Source: Bacteroidetes bacterium MED-G13
Lineage (GTDB): Bacteria > Bacteroidota > Bacteroidia > Flavobacteriales > Flavobacteriaceae
Direction of reading: 5' to 3'
Assembly (NCBI GenBank): GCA_002457735.1
Contig: NTKO01000002.1
Span: 35,433-99,432 of the forward strand
Length of the DNA: 64,000 nucleotides
In this document: positions 7,830 through 16,244 of the stretch, piece by piece
Position numbering within the stretch: position 1 is the stretch's first letter
Layout: each line of letters starts with the position of its first letter
Translations under genes and position numbers: made by a program
Notes under the pieces: model-generated
The model's database searches: none
Told to the model about the DNA's origin: nothing
What the model saw: only the letters and a program-made list of their open reading frames with translations

Positions 7830-9206
7830 ATGAAAATTAACAACAAATTACTGAACAAATACAACAGAAAGGGTCCTCGTTATACCTCATACCCTCCAGC
7901 CACACATTTTTCAGAAAAATATAATGATAAGAGTTTTATAAAATCTGTAACTCTGTCAAATGATGAAAAACCAGAAAACGTATCAGTATACATTCACATA
8001 CCCTTTTGTCCGCAAATTTGTCATTTCTGCGGATGTACTACTGAATCTGGATTTACAAAACCATTTTTAGAAAGATATGTTGATGCTCTAATTAAAGAAA
8101 TTGAATTTGTATCAAAGTTGATTGATAAAAATAGAAAACTTACACAAATACATTGGGGAGGTGGAACTCCAAATGCTATTTCATTAAAATACATTAAAAG
8201 AATTACACATAAAATTCTACAATGTTTCAACCTTAATGAAGAATATGAAATGGCTATTGAATGTAGTCCAGCTCATCTTGATTACAAGCATATTGAATTG
8301 TTAAAAAGCTATGGATTTAACAGAATTTCTCTTGGGATTCAAGACTTTAAAGATGAAGTTTTAGACGCTATTAATAGAAGAAGACCAAAACATCCAATTG
8401 ACAAAATAATTGATAAAATTCACAATGAAGGTTTTACTGGAACTAATATTGATCTGGTATATGGATTACCCTTACAAACTGTTGAAGGTTTTAACGAAAC
8501 AATTGATAAGGCAATTTCTTTAAATACCGACAGAATTGTAACATTTTCATACGCTCATGTTCCATCTATTCTTCCAAGACAAAAAATATTAGAAAATATT
8601 GGATTCCCATCCTCACATGAAAAAGCAGAAATGTATAATAATGCTTTTAAAAAATTTACAGAGGCTGGATATGTACCAATTGGAATGGATCACTTTTGTA
8701 GACCTGATGACGAGTTTTATTTAGCCCTAAAAAATAACCAACTTCACAGAAATTTTCAGGGATACTGTACAACTAAAACAACAGGGCAAGTTTATGGATT
8801 TGGCGCCTCTTCAATATCTCAACTATTTTCTGCCTACAGTCAAAATGTAAAGAACGCAGCTCAATACATTAAGAAAATTAATGATAATAATACTGCTGTC
8901 TTGAGAGGATATAATCTCACGCAAAATGAAAAAATAATTAGAGATGTTATAAACTCAATCATGTGCAATTATTTTGTTGATTTTCATGAAATTGCAGAAA
9001 GGTTTGAAACTAATTCCTATAAAATCAAAGAAGTCATAGCTTTTGATAAAGAAAAATTTAAAGATTTTATAGATTTGAATTTTATGAAAATTGAAAATGA
9101 CAAAATCACTATTTCCCATGATGCAAGATTATACATAAGAAATATTGCAATGGAGTTTGACCCACTAATGGATACAAAAATTGGAACTTATTCAAAAACT
9201 ATATAA
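7830..9206 (+). CDS. hemN: Oxygen-independent coproporphyrinogen III oxidase (radical SAM)
   Basis: HemN oxidatively decarboxylates coproporphyrinogen III without O2, using S-adenosylmethionine and a [4Fe-4S] cluster. The cluster motif is Cys60-x3-Cys64-x2-Cys67 in IHIPFCPQICHFCGC. Also visible are the N-terminal YTSYPPATHF, HWGGGTPN, the RISLGIQDF strand, and the C-terminal HemN domain (about 370-440). The chosen ATG at 7830 lies 1 nt after hemE and yields 458 residues, matching the family. An in-frame TTG at 7788 would add 14 residues inside hemE and is unlikely. The HemN-specific length and motifs argue against the related HemW. Its stop overlaps the hemH start by 1 nt. Confidence 0.94.
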   Translation: MKINNKLLNKYNRKGPRYTSYPPATHFSEKYNDKSFIKSVTLSNDEKPENVSVYIHIPFCPQICHFCGCTTESGFTKPFLERYVDALIKEIEFVSKLIDKNRKLTQIHWGGGTPNAISLKYIKRITHKILQCFNLNEEYEMAIECSPAHLDYKHIELLKSYGFNRISLGIQDFKDEVLDAINRRRPKHPIDKIIDKIHNEGFTGTNIDLVYGLPLQTVEGFNETIDKAISLNTDRIVTFSYAHVPSILPRQKILENIGFPSSHEKAEMYNNAFKKFTEAGYVPIGMDHFCRPDDEFYLALKNNQLHRNFQGYCTTKTTGQVYGFGASSISQLFSAYSQNVKNAAQYIKKINDNNTAVLRGYNLTQNEKIIRDVINSIMCNYFVDFHEIAERFETNSYKIKEVIAFDKEKFKDFIDLNFMKIENDKITISHDARLYIRNIAMEFDPLMDTKIGTYSKTI

Positions 9207-10234
9207 TGAAAGGGCTATTATTAATCAACTTGGGCTCACCGGATAGCACATCAATTCCAGATGTCAAGAAATATCTTGATGAATTTTTGATGGATAAAAG
9301 AGTTATTGGTAAAAGTTATCTTTTTAGATGGATATTAGTCAAATTAATAATACTCAACTTTAGGCCAAAAAAATCGGCTAAGGCTTATAAAAAAATATGG
9401 TGGAAAGAAGGGTCTCCATTAATTGTTCTTTCTCAAAGGTTATTCAAAAAAATATCAAAAATTCTTAATATTCATGTTTCTCTAGCCATGAGATATGGGT
9501 CAATGAGTATACTGAAAGGACTTACTGAACTTAATGATAATGGAGTTAGAGATATTGTAGTTTTACCTCTATACCCTCACTACGCAATGTCTTCATATGA
9601 AACGGTAGTTGAGAAAGTAAAAGAAGAAGCTCAAAAAAATTTTCCAAATAATAATATTTTATTCATCGAACCTTTTTACAATGATCCTGACTATATAAAA
9701 TTACTTTCCAAAAAAATTGGAGATAAAATCAAGAATCTTAACTATGACCATATATTATTTTCTTATCACGGAATACCAGTTAGTCATCTCAAAATTTCTG
9801 ACCCAACAAAAAAACATTGCTATAAAATAAATGATTGTTGTTCAGTGAAATCTGATGCTCATAAAACATGCTACAAGCATCAAGTGATTGTTACCACAGA
9901 TTTAGTTGCCAAAAATTTGTCTCTTAATAAAGAAAAATTTAGTGTATCATTTCAATCTAGATTGGCTAACGAACCTTGGCTAAAACCTTATACTGATAGC
10001 GAACTTGAGAGATTGGCAAAAAGTGGAAAGAAAAATTTAGTAATTGTAACCCCAGCATTTGTAACTGACTGCCTTGAAACACTTGAAGAAATTGTCATGG
10101 AAGGTAAAGAAGAATTTTTAGAAGCTGGCGGAGAAAATTACTATTATGTACCCTGTTTAAATGATGATATGAGTTGGGCAAAACTGGTTTCAAAATGGAC
10201 TGAAAATAAGCTTACAGAATTTAATAATGCCTAA
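9206..10234 (+). CDS. hemH: Ferrochelatase
   Basis: HemH inserts Fe2+ into protoporphyrin IX to give protoheme. The 342-residue protein begins MKGLLLINLGSPDS, as expected. It contains YPHYAMSSYET, the catalytic histidine in FSYHGIPVSH (about residue 192), FQSRLANEPWLKPYTD, and the conserved glutamate region TPAFVTDCLETLEEI. A cysteine-rich stretch (CYKINDCC then TCYKH, about 209-233) follows the catalytic histidine; in this lineage it may bind a metal, but that is not established here. The start codon shares one base with the hemN stop (TAATG). Confidence 0.96.
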   Translation: MKGLLLINLGSPDSTSIPDVKKYLDEFLMDKRVIGKSYLFRWILVKLIILNFRPKKSAKAYKKIWWKEGSPLIVLSQRLFKKISKILNIHVSLAMRYGSMSILKGLTELNDNGVRDIVVLPLYPHYAMSSYETVVEKVKEEAQKNFPNNNILFIEPFYNDPDYIKLLSKKIGDKIKNLNYDHILFSYHGIPVSHLKISDPTKKHCYKINDCCSVKSDAHKTCYKHQVIVTTDLVAKNLSLNKEKFSVSFQSRLANEPWLKPYTDSELERLAKSGKKNLVIVTPAFVTDCLETLEEIVMEGKEEFLEAGGENYYYVPCLNDDMSWAKLVSKWTENKLTEFNNA

Positions 10235-11567
10235 AAGCTTTCCTAAAAAAGTAGATAATCTTATAATTGGTGCTGGTATAACCGGTTTGTCACTTGCTCA
10301 TTTTTTAAAAAAATTTAATCAAGATTTTATTATACTTGAGTCTTCTAAAAGAATTGGAGGAAATATTAATACAGTTTCAAAAAAGGGCTTTACTCTTGAA
10401 AACGGACCTAACACACTGCTTTTAGACAATAAGTCTATTCAGGCTTTAATTGAAGATTTTAATATTTCAAAAAATATCATTTTCCCAAATGAAAAGGCCA
10501 AAAATAGATTTTTAATCAAAAACCACATACTAACACCCATTCCTAAAAATCTTACTGATTTCTTGAAGTCAAACATATTGAGCTTCTCAGCAAAAATCAG
10601 AATCTTTTTTGAGCCATTTATAAAAAAACACAAAAAAGATACAAGTGTATTTAACTTTATTGTTAAAAGATTTGGTAAAGAATTTCACGACAACCTAATT
10701 GTGCCATTTTTAAATGGTATATATGCTGGGGATACCAAAAAAATGAGCATAAAATTTGTGCTTAGAAAAGTTTGGGAAATGGAACAAAAAAATGGAAGTA
10801 TTTTAAAATCTATTTTTTTAAATAAAACAAATTATCAACCAAAATCTTTTAGTTTTAAAAATGGACTTTCTGACCTTTTGGATTGTTTTAAAAAAGAACT
10901 TGATAAAAACATATTTTTAAAAATAAAAGTTACAAGTTTAACCAAGAAAAATAACCTTAATTTTGTTCAAATTAATGACGGCCAAGAAATTCAATGCAAG
11001 AATATAATTTCTACCATACCAGCACACTGTCTAAAAGATATTATTACAGATCAAAAAATAATTACTTGTCTAAAAAAAATTGAATATCATCCATTAAATG
11101 TTTTACATTTTAGCTTGGAAAGAAATAAAATTTATAGCCCCATTGATGGATTTGGAGTTTTAGCAAAACCAAGTGATAAACTATCATTTTTAGGAATTTT
11201 ATTTAACTCAAGAATATTTCCTCATCTTTCCCCTAAAAAATATGATCTAATTACTGTAATGGTAGGTGGGGCTAAACAAAAGAACATTCTTAAAAAACCA
11301 AAAAAAGAAATTGAGAAAAGAGTTATTTCGGATATCAAAAAAATTATAAATTTTGAAGGTAAAATTGTATTACTAAATCAATTTTCCTGGAAAAAAGGTA
11401 TACCGCAATATGATATGAATTTTTTAAATCTTTCTAAGTCAATAAAAAATTTTACACAAAAAAATCCTGGATTATTTATAATTGGTAATTTTCTAGAGGG
11501 TGTTTCTGTAAGTAATTGTATTAAAGCTGGACACAAAACTGCACAATTACTCTGTGAAAAAGTTTGA
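10227..11567 (+). CDS. hemY: Protoporphyrinogen oxidase, HemY type (FAD-dependent)
   Basis: This enzyme oxidises protoporphyrinogen IX to protoporphyrin IX (or coproporphyrinogen in the coproporphyrin branch). The Rossmann FAD motif IGAGITGLSLAHFL is at about residues 13-26, followed by SSKRIGGNINTVSK and GFTLENGPNTLL, the standard PPOX N-terminus. The C-terminal FAD loop reads FIIGNFLEGVSVSNCI. Its 446 residues fit the family. Known HemY enzymes use O2, which contrasts with the O2-independent HemN in the same operon. Some databases call this family hemG, although E. coli HemG is an unrelated flavodoxin-like protein. It is the last gene of the heme directon, and its 3' end overlaps the convergent fbpC by 21 nt. 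Confidence 0.93.
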   Translation: MPKSFPKKVDNLIIGAGITGLSLAHFLKKFNQDFIILESSKRIGGNINTVSKKGFTLENGPNTLLLDNKSIQALIEDFNISKNIIFPNEKAKNRFLIKNHILTPIPKNLTDFLKSNILSFSAKIRIFFEPFIKKHKKDTSVFNFIVKRFGKEFHDNLIVPFLNGIYAGDTKKMSIKFVLRKVWEMEQKNGSILKSIFLNKTNYQPKSFSFKNGLSDLLDCFKKELDKNIFLKIKVTSLTKKNNLNFVQINDGQEIQCKNIISTIPAHCLKDIITDQKIITCLKKIEYHPLNVLHFSLERNKIYSPIDGFGVLAKPSDKLSFLGILFNSRIFPHLSPKKYDLITVMVGGAKQKNILKKPKKEIEKRVISDIKKIINFEGKIVLLNQFSWKKGIPQYDMNFLNLSKSIKNFTQKNPGLFIIGNFLEGVSVSNCIKAGHKTAQLLCEKV

Positions 11568-12512
11568 GCAACCTTTATCAAAATAAATTAAATCTTCTTC
11601 TAAATATTCAAAGCAAACCTTAGAGTTTATTTTAATCGGTTCTTTTGAGAAAACTGACCAAATATTATTATTATATAAACCAATAATCTTATAGTCTTTT
11701 CCTTGAAAAAAACATTTCTTTGCATTCATTGACAATTTTGAATGTTTTACTATTTTTATATTCTCAGGTCTTATATAGAATGTTTTTTTACCGATGGATA
11801 ATTTATTTATATCACCTAAAATTTCAGCACAATAACAATTAGCAGGTTTACAATACATTGTAGTTGGGTTCGAAAATTGTTGTACTACTCCAGCCTTAAA
11901 TACTAAAATTTTATCAGAAATATTTAATGCATCATTAATATCATGGGTTACCAATATTGTAGTTGTTTTAGTTTTCTTTACAATATTGCAAATTTCATCT
12001 CTAACTTGATGCTTTATATTTGAATCCAAGTTACTAAAAGGCTCATCCAATAATAACAAGTCAGGTTCTCTAATAATCGATCTTGCAATACAAGCCCTTT
12101 GTTGTTCCCCACCTGAAATTTCGTGAGGATATCTGTTCAAAATTGATTTTAAATTTGTTAATGAAACGACTGAATCAAAATTAGAATTAAACTTTATATC
12201 TAAATTAAAGCAAATATTTTCTCTTATATTCAAATGTGGAAATAAGGCGTAATCTTGAAATACATAACTTATTTTCCTTTGCTGAGGAGGTATAAAGGTA
12301 TTATGGCTACTAATTATTTTACCATTTAAAATTATTTCACCACCATCAATTTTTTCTAGACCCGAAAGACATTTAAGGAAAGTTGATTTTCCAGCTCCAC
12401 TCTCACCTACAAATGACAACAATTCACCCTTTTGCAATTGAAAATTTAGTTTTTTTAAAACTGGTAGGTTATCAGCGTATGATTTTATTAAGTCTTTAAC
12501 TTCTAGAAACAT
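11547..12512 (-). CDS. fbpC: Ferric-iron ABC transporter, ATP-binding protein
   Basis: This 321-residue ATPase has Walker A GESGAGKST (about residue 36), a Q-loop in VFQDYALFP, signature ISGGEQQR, Walker B LLLDEPFSNLD and the switch histidine in LVTHD. A C-terminal TOBE-like part (about 235-321, YIRPENIKI) is typical of FbpC/PotA-type importers. It overlaps the permease gene upstream by 17 nt and is the last gene of fbpA-fbpB-fbpC. With the partner genes it should power periplasm-to-cytosol uptake of Fe3+. Its 3' end overlaps the convergent hemY by 21 nt, so the two transcripts are antisense there. Confidence 0.92.
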   Translation of the reverse strand: MFLEVKDLIKSYADNLPVLKKLNFQLQKGELLSFVGESGAGKSTFLKCLSGLEKIDGGEIILNGKIISSHNTFIPPQQRKISYVFQDYALFPHLNIRENICFNLDIKFNSNFDSVVSLTNLKSILNRYPHEISGGEQQRACIARSIIREPDLLLLDEPFSNLDSNIKHQVRDEICNIVKKTKTTTILVTHDINDALNISDKILVFKAGVVQQFSNPTTMYCKPANCYCAEILGDINKLSIGKKTFYIRPENIKIVKHSKLSMNAKKCFFQGKDYKIIGLYNNNIWSVFSKEPIKINSKVCFEYLEEDLIYFDKGCSNFFTE

Positions 12513-14064
12513 TTATCCTGCTTATAATATTTTTAAAAATAATTAATAGTATACTGCAAACAAATATAATTACTAAAGAATAAATTGAAGATAATGGAAG
12601 CATTTCTTCAATTGCGAACTCATATGTTTGAGTTGCAAGGGTATCAAAATTAAATGGCCTCAGTATTAAAATTATTGGCAACTCTTTCATTAAATCAATA
12701 AAAACCAAAATCAATGCAGAAACAAAAGATAATTTATTTACAGGTAAATATATTTTTTGAAAAATTTTAAATCTTTTTAATCCGAGTGATTCTGCAGTTA
12801 AGTCATACGTTTTAGGTAATTTTTCAAATCCAGATTTAATAGGAGATTTTCCAACAGCCATGAATCTAATTAAGTATGCGTAAATGAGAATAAAAAGATA
12901 TACATAAAAATTACCCAAAAGATTAATGGAATCAATATTTTTATCAATACTTGTGAAATATATAATTATTGCAAGAGCAATGACTGCACCAGGGATTGAG
13001 TAACCAAGTGATATAAATTGATTTATATAAAAATATATTTTTGAATTTGAAAATCTCTCATTAAACAAAAAATATACAGAAACAACCAGTATAATTATTG
13101 AAGATATTAATGAAATTGATACCGAATTAATTGTTAATTGAAGAAGGTTTGATATATCAATTTTATCAAAGTTGTCTATTACATTTGAAATATTAAATAA
13201 AACAGGAATGAAAAAAGAAAATATAATTGGTATGAGGCAAGCCAGGTAAATTAATAGTTTTTGATTAATAGTACTATTAATTAGTTCAATTGGATTAGAA
13301 TTTTTTAAGTAAGAAAATAGCTTTTTTTTATTTATTTTTTTTTCTATAAAAAATAAAAACGCTACAATAAATAAAAGAATTGAAGAAAGCTGTATAGCGG
13401 CACCAGTATCATTCATTGAATTCCATGTTCTAAAAATACCAATAGTATATGTATTTACTCCAAAATATTTTACTGCACCGTATTCATTTAACACCTCCAT
13501 AATAACTAAAAAAAGACCAGAAAAAATAGCTGGTTTTGAAAGTGGAATTATAATTTTAAAAAAGGACTTGTATACACTTAACCCTAAAATCTTGCCCATG
13601 TTAATAAATTTTGAACCCATCAAACTAAAAGATATTCTTGAAACAGCATATATGTATGGAAATAAGGAAAATGAAAGTATTATGCCTAAAATCTCTAGTT
13701 GTAAAAAATCGGCTTTAATTTTTAGTGGCCCTGTAAAACTCAATATCTCAGCATAAGTAAAAGCCATAATATAAGTTGGAATTGAAAGAGGTAAAAAAAG
13801 AAGTACATCAATAATACTTCGCCCATAAAATCTAAAATTACTGACATACCAAGCTGGAATTATCCCAAGAATAAGTGAAAATACTGAGGTTATGATAATT
13901 AACTTAAAAGTACTGGAGCTGTAATCTAATAAAAGGTTCTCAAACACATATACCAAAGATTCTGTCTCGGAAAAGAAAGAGGTAAAAACAAGGAATAATA
14001 TTGGAAAAAAAATTATTCCAAATATTAAAAAAGCAAATTTTTCGTTTTTTTTAAAAGTATTCAA
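12496..14064 (-). CDS. fbpB: Ferric-iron ABC transporter, fused permease
   Basis: The 522-residue protein has about twelve hydrophobic helices in two homologous halves, as in FbpB/SfuB permeases that carry both transmembrane domains on one chain. EAA-type loops that dock the ATPase are visible in each half (GKILGLSVYKSFFKIIIPLSKPAI at about 160, split as AESLGLKRFKIFQKIYLP near 425). The start is TTG at 14064; a stop lies three codons upstream, so no ATG start is available. It follows fbpA by 6 nt and overlaps fbpC by 17 nt. Confidence 0.92.
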   Translation of the reverse strand: MNTFKKNEKFAFLIFGIIFFPILFLVFTSFFSETESLVYVFENLLLDYSSSTFKLIIITSVFSLILGIIPAWYVSNFRFYGRSIIDVLLFLPLSIPTYIMAFTYAEILSFTGPLKIKADFLQLEILGIILSFSLFPYIYAVSRISFSLMGSKFINMGKILGLSVYKSFFKIIIPLSKPAIFSGLFLVIMEVLNEYGAVKYFGVNTYTIGIFRTWNSMNDTGAAIQLSSILLFIVAFLFFIEKKINKKKLFSYLKNSNPIELINSTINQKLLIYLACLIPIIFSFFIPVLFNISNVIDNFDKIDISNLLQLTINSVSISLISSIIILVVSVYFLFNERFSNSKIYFYINQFISLGYSIPGAVIALAIIIYFTSIDKNIDSINLLGNFYVYLFILIYAYLIRFMAVGKSPIKSGFEKLPKTYDLTAESLGLKRFKIFQKIYLPVNKLSFVSALILVFIDLMKELPIILILRPFNFDTLATQTYEFAIEEMLPLSSIYSLVIIFVCSILLIIFKNIISRINVSRS

Positions 14065-14070
14065 GTTGAT

Positions 14071-15093
14071 TTATTTCCATCCGGTTTTATCAAAAACCTT
14101 AATTGCATCATCTCTAAATGACCCAAGCAAATTTAAATCTAAATTATCAATTTTAAAATCCCCCCAGGATGAAACAATATCCGATGGATTAACAAGGGGA
14201 TTTGCAGGATACTCATAGCTATTATTTACATATATATTTTGTGCCTCCTCCCCGGTTAAATACTCTAATAATTTTATTGCATTTTCTTTATTAGGTGGAT
14301 TTTTTGTCATAGCATAGCCTGAAATGTTAATGTGCGTACCTCTATCTCCTTCAGCTTGATTAGGAAAAAATATTGAGACAGAATTTCCAGCATCAATTTC
14401 CGCTAGTTTTTCCGATGATAATAACAAACCAATGTAATAGGAATTTACTATTGCTAAGTCACCTTGACCTGCAGCAATTGCCTTTACCTGATCTCTGTCA
14501 TTTCCTTTGGGATTTCTTGCAAAATTATTAACTAAACCTTTAGACCATTTAGTAACATCATCTTTACCAAGATTTGCATACATAGCTGACATAAGAGCTT
14601 GATTATAGGCATTCGAAGATGACCTAACTAATATTCTACCCTTCCATTTTGGATTTGCTAAATCCTCATAAGTACTTAATTGATCCAATGAAACTCTATC
14701 TTTACTGTAAACTATAAGTCTTGCTCTGTAAGTAATTGGTATCCAGTACTTATGAGGATCCTTTAACTCACTTCTAACATTTGCATCAATTTTATCATTA
14801 ATAATTTTTTGAAATAACTCCATTTCAACTCCCTTTTGAAGTTTTCCTGCGTCAACAGTAACATAAAGATCAGCCGGGCTATTTAAACCTTCATTTTTTA
14901 ATCTTTCCAAAAGTTCATCATCTCCTGCTTTAACAATATTAACCTTAATTCCTGTTTTTTCTTCAAATTTTTTGTATAAGAGCTTGTCTACCTCATAATG
15001 TCTTTTACTATAAATGTTAATTTCATTTTTTTCATTTTTAGTACATGAGCCTAAAAAAATGGAAATTGAAATTAATATTAAATATCTTTTCAT
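14071..15093 (-). CDS. fbpA: Ferric-iron ABC transporter, substrate-binding lipoprotein
   Basis: ATG 15093 gives a lipoprotein signal MKRYLILISISIFLGSC with a lipobox cysteine, so the protein is probably anchored by lipid. An upstream in-frame TTG (15126) is rejected because it would place coding sequence over the 19-bp operator. The 340-residue protein has FbpA/FutA family marks: NIYSKRHYEVD near the N-terminus, the iron-ligand tyrosines in ITYRARL and NSYYIG, and RGTHINISG. Its role is to capture Fe3+ outside the inner membrane and deliver it to FbpB. It heads the fbpABC operon and is divergent from an AraC-type regulator. Confidence 0.93.
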   Translation of the reverse strand: MKRYLILISISIFLGSCTKNEKNEINIYSKRHYEVDKLLYKKFEEKTGIKVNIVKAGDDELLERLKNEGLNSPADLYVTVDAGKLQKGVEMELFQKIINDKIDANVRSELKDPHKYWIPITYRARLIVYSKDRVSLDQLSTYEDLANPKWKGRILVRSSSNAYNQALMSAMYANLGKDDVTKWSKGLVNNFARNPKGNDRDQVKAIAAGQGDLAIVNSYYIGLLLSSEKLAEIDAGNSVSIFFPNQAEGDRGTHINISGYAMTKNPPNKENAIKLLEYLTGEEAQNIYVNNSYEYPANPLVNPSDIVSSWGDFKIDNLDLNLLGSFRDDAIKVFDKTGWK

Positions 15094-15102
15094 TTTGTTG
15101 TT

Positions 15103-15121
15103 ATTTAGAGTTATTCTAAAT
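15103..15121. promoter_or_regulatory. 19-bp inverted repeat, putative iron-regulator operator (copy 2)
   Basis: ATTTAGAGTTATTCTAAAT has perfect 7-bp arms (ATTTAGA / TCTAAAT) around five bases. The arms and spacing are identical to the palindrome before the TonB receptor (1545-1563). It ends 10 nt from the fbpA ATG, so a bound protein would block transcription start or early elongation. A near -7 element (TATCTTG on the minus strand, about 15126-15132) lies just upstream. Two copies with the same arms, both before iron-uptake genes, make a shared operator likely. Confidence 0.6.
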
Positions 15122-15267
15122 TGCAAGATAGTTATTAAAATAAAAAAACCTCGTGAAGTGCTTGATTATTTTATCATTCATTTATTACAAACTATTAAAA
15201 TACTTCAAATGAAAAAGAAGAAATTGGTTTAATTATTGATAAATTTGCTTTAGTTAAATAATCTGCA

Positions 15268-16140
15268 ATGAATCTTGTTAGTAGCTGTCAATCTTTTGAA
15301 GTTGAAGTAGAAGAAAATTTTTTTGTTGTAAAAAATGAAAATCAAGAAAAAAATAATTTAAACTACAGAAAAACTATTGATAATAGTTTTATCCAATTCC
15401 ATTTTGCTTTGTCAGGCAACTCTGTTTTTAAATTCAGTGTTTTTTATAAAATGGAAGTTAAAAATGGGGATTATGTTGTTCTTTATAATCCAAACAAAAA
15501 TTTACCTGTTAATATTACTGTTAATCAAAACTCAACTCTATTTTCAATTTTTATTTCTATAAAAAAATTTCATAAGCTTTTTTCTGAAGATGCAGATAAT
15601 ATTCATTTTTTAAAAGATGAAAATATTTCCGAAAAGTATTATCACAAGAGTAATATTCCAAATTCAACCTTACTAATTTTAAATGAATTAAAACGATTTG
15701 ATAATAATAGCTCGACAAAAAAACTTTTTTTGAAAGCCAAGATATATGAATTATTTAGTTATATATTCAATAAAAACAGAGATCTTAATGTAGAGCAATG
15801 CCCCTATTTAAATAATGAAGAAAACTTTAAAAAAATCAAAAAAGCTAAAGAAATAGTTATCGAGAATATGACAAATCCGCCTACGTTAAAAGATTTATCT
15901 TTTGAAATTGATTTAAGTCTAAAAAAATTAAAAGAAGGATTTAAAAAAATATACGGTAAACCTGTTTACCAGTTTTTACTGGAACACAAAATGGAGTTAG
16001 CTAAAAAATTGCTTTCAGATAGCAAAAACAATGTTAATGAAGTAAGTTTGAAACTTGGATACAGTACTGCAAGTCATTTTATTGCAGCTTTTAAAAATAG
16101 ATTTGGAGTTACCCCAAAGATGTTTAAAAAAAATTATTGA
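15268..16140 (+). CDS. AraC-family transcriptional regulator
   Basis: The C-terminal 95 residues are a classical AraC/XylS double helix-turn-helix: PTLKDLSFEIDLSLKKLKEG is the first HTH, and VNEVSLKLGYSTASHFIAAF followed by KNRFGVTPKMFKK the second. The N-terminal 180 residues are a poorly conserved, probably cupin-like sensor region. The gene is divergent from the iron importer fbpABC across about 175 nt. AraC regulators of the PchR type next to iron genes usually respond to ferric chelates, so control of fbpABC or of the neighbouring receptor is a reasonable inference. It is followed after 5 nt by tRNA-Leu and then the carotenoid genes, which it could also influence. A possible -7 element TAAATTTG is at 15240-15247. 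Confidence 0.88.
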   Translation: MNLVSSCQSFEVEVEENFFVVKNENQEKNNLNYRKTIDNSFIQFHFALSGNSVFKFSVFYKMEVKNGDYVVLYNPNKNLPVNITVNQNSTLFSIFISIKKFHKLFSEDADNIHFLKDENISEKYYHKSNIPNSTLLILNELKRFDNNSSTKKLFLKAKIYELFSYIFNKNRDLNVEQCPYLNNEENFKKIKKAKEIVIENMTNPPTLKDLSFEIDLSLKKLKEGFKKIYGKPVYQFLLEHKMELAKKLLSDSKNNVNEVSLKLGYSTASHFIAAFKNRFGVTPKMFKKNY

Positions 16141-16145
16141 AAATA

Positions 16146-16230
16146 GCGCACGTGGCGGAATTGGTAGACGCGTTAGGTTGAGGGCCTAATAACCAAATTG
16201 GTTGTGGAAGTTCGAGTCTTCTCGTGCGCA
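16146..16230 (+). tRNA. tRNA-Leu (anticodon GAG)
   Basis: Class II tRNA of 85 nt. The acceptor arms GCGCACG and CGTGCGC pair perfectly with discriminator A. The D-arm contains GGTAGAC. The anticodon stem TTAGG/CCTAA encloses the loop TTGAGGG (anticodon GAG, reading CUC/CUU). A long variable arm (ACCAAATTGGT) and the T-arm GGAAG-TTCGAGT-CTTCT follow. CCA is not encoded, so it depends on the CCA-adding enzyme at 52557-53978. It sits 5 nt after the AraC gene and 14 nt before crtI, unusually tight for a tRNA. Confidence 0.97.
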
Positions 16231-16244
16231 CATTAAAAAATTAA

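Noticed and set aside
15014-15232. 72-codon plus-strand frame across the fbpA start and the regulator intergenic region
   Set aside because: It runs through the fbpA signal peptide in antisense and over the 19-bp operator, and its lysine-rich product has no family features.
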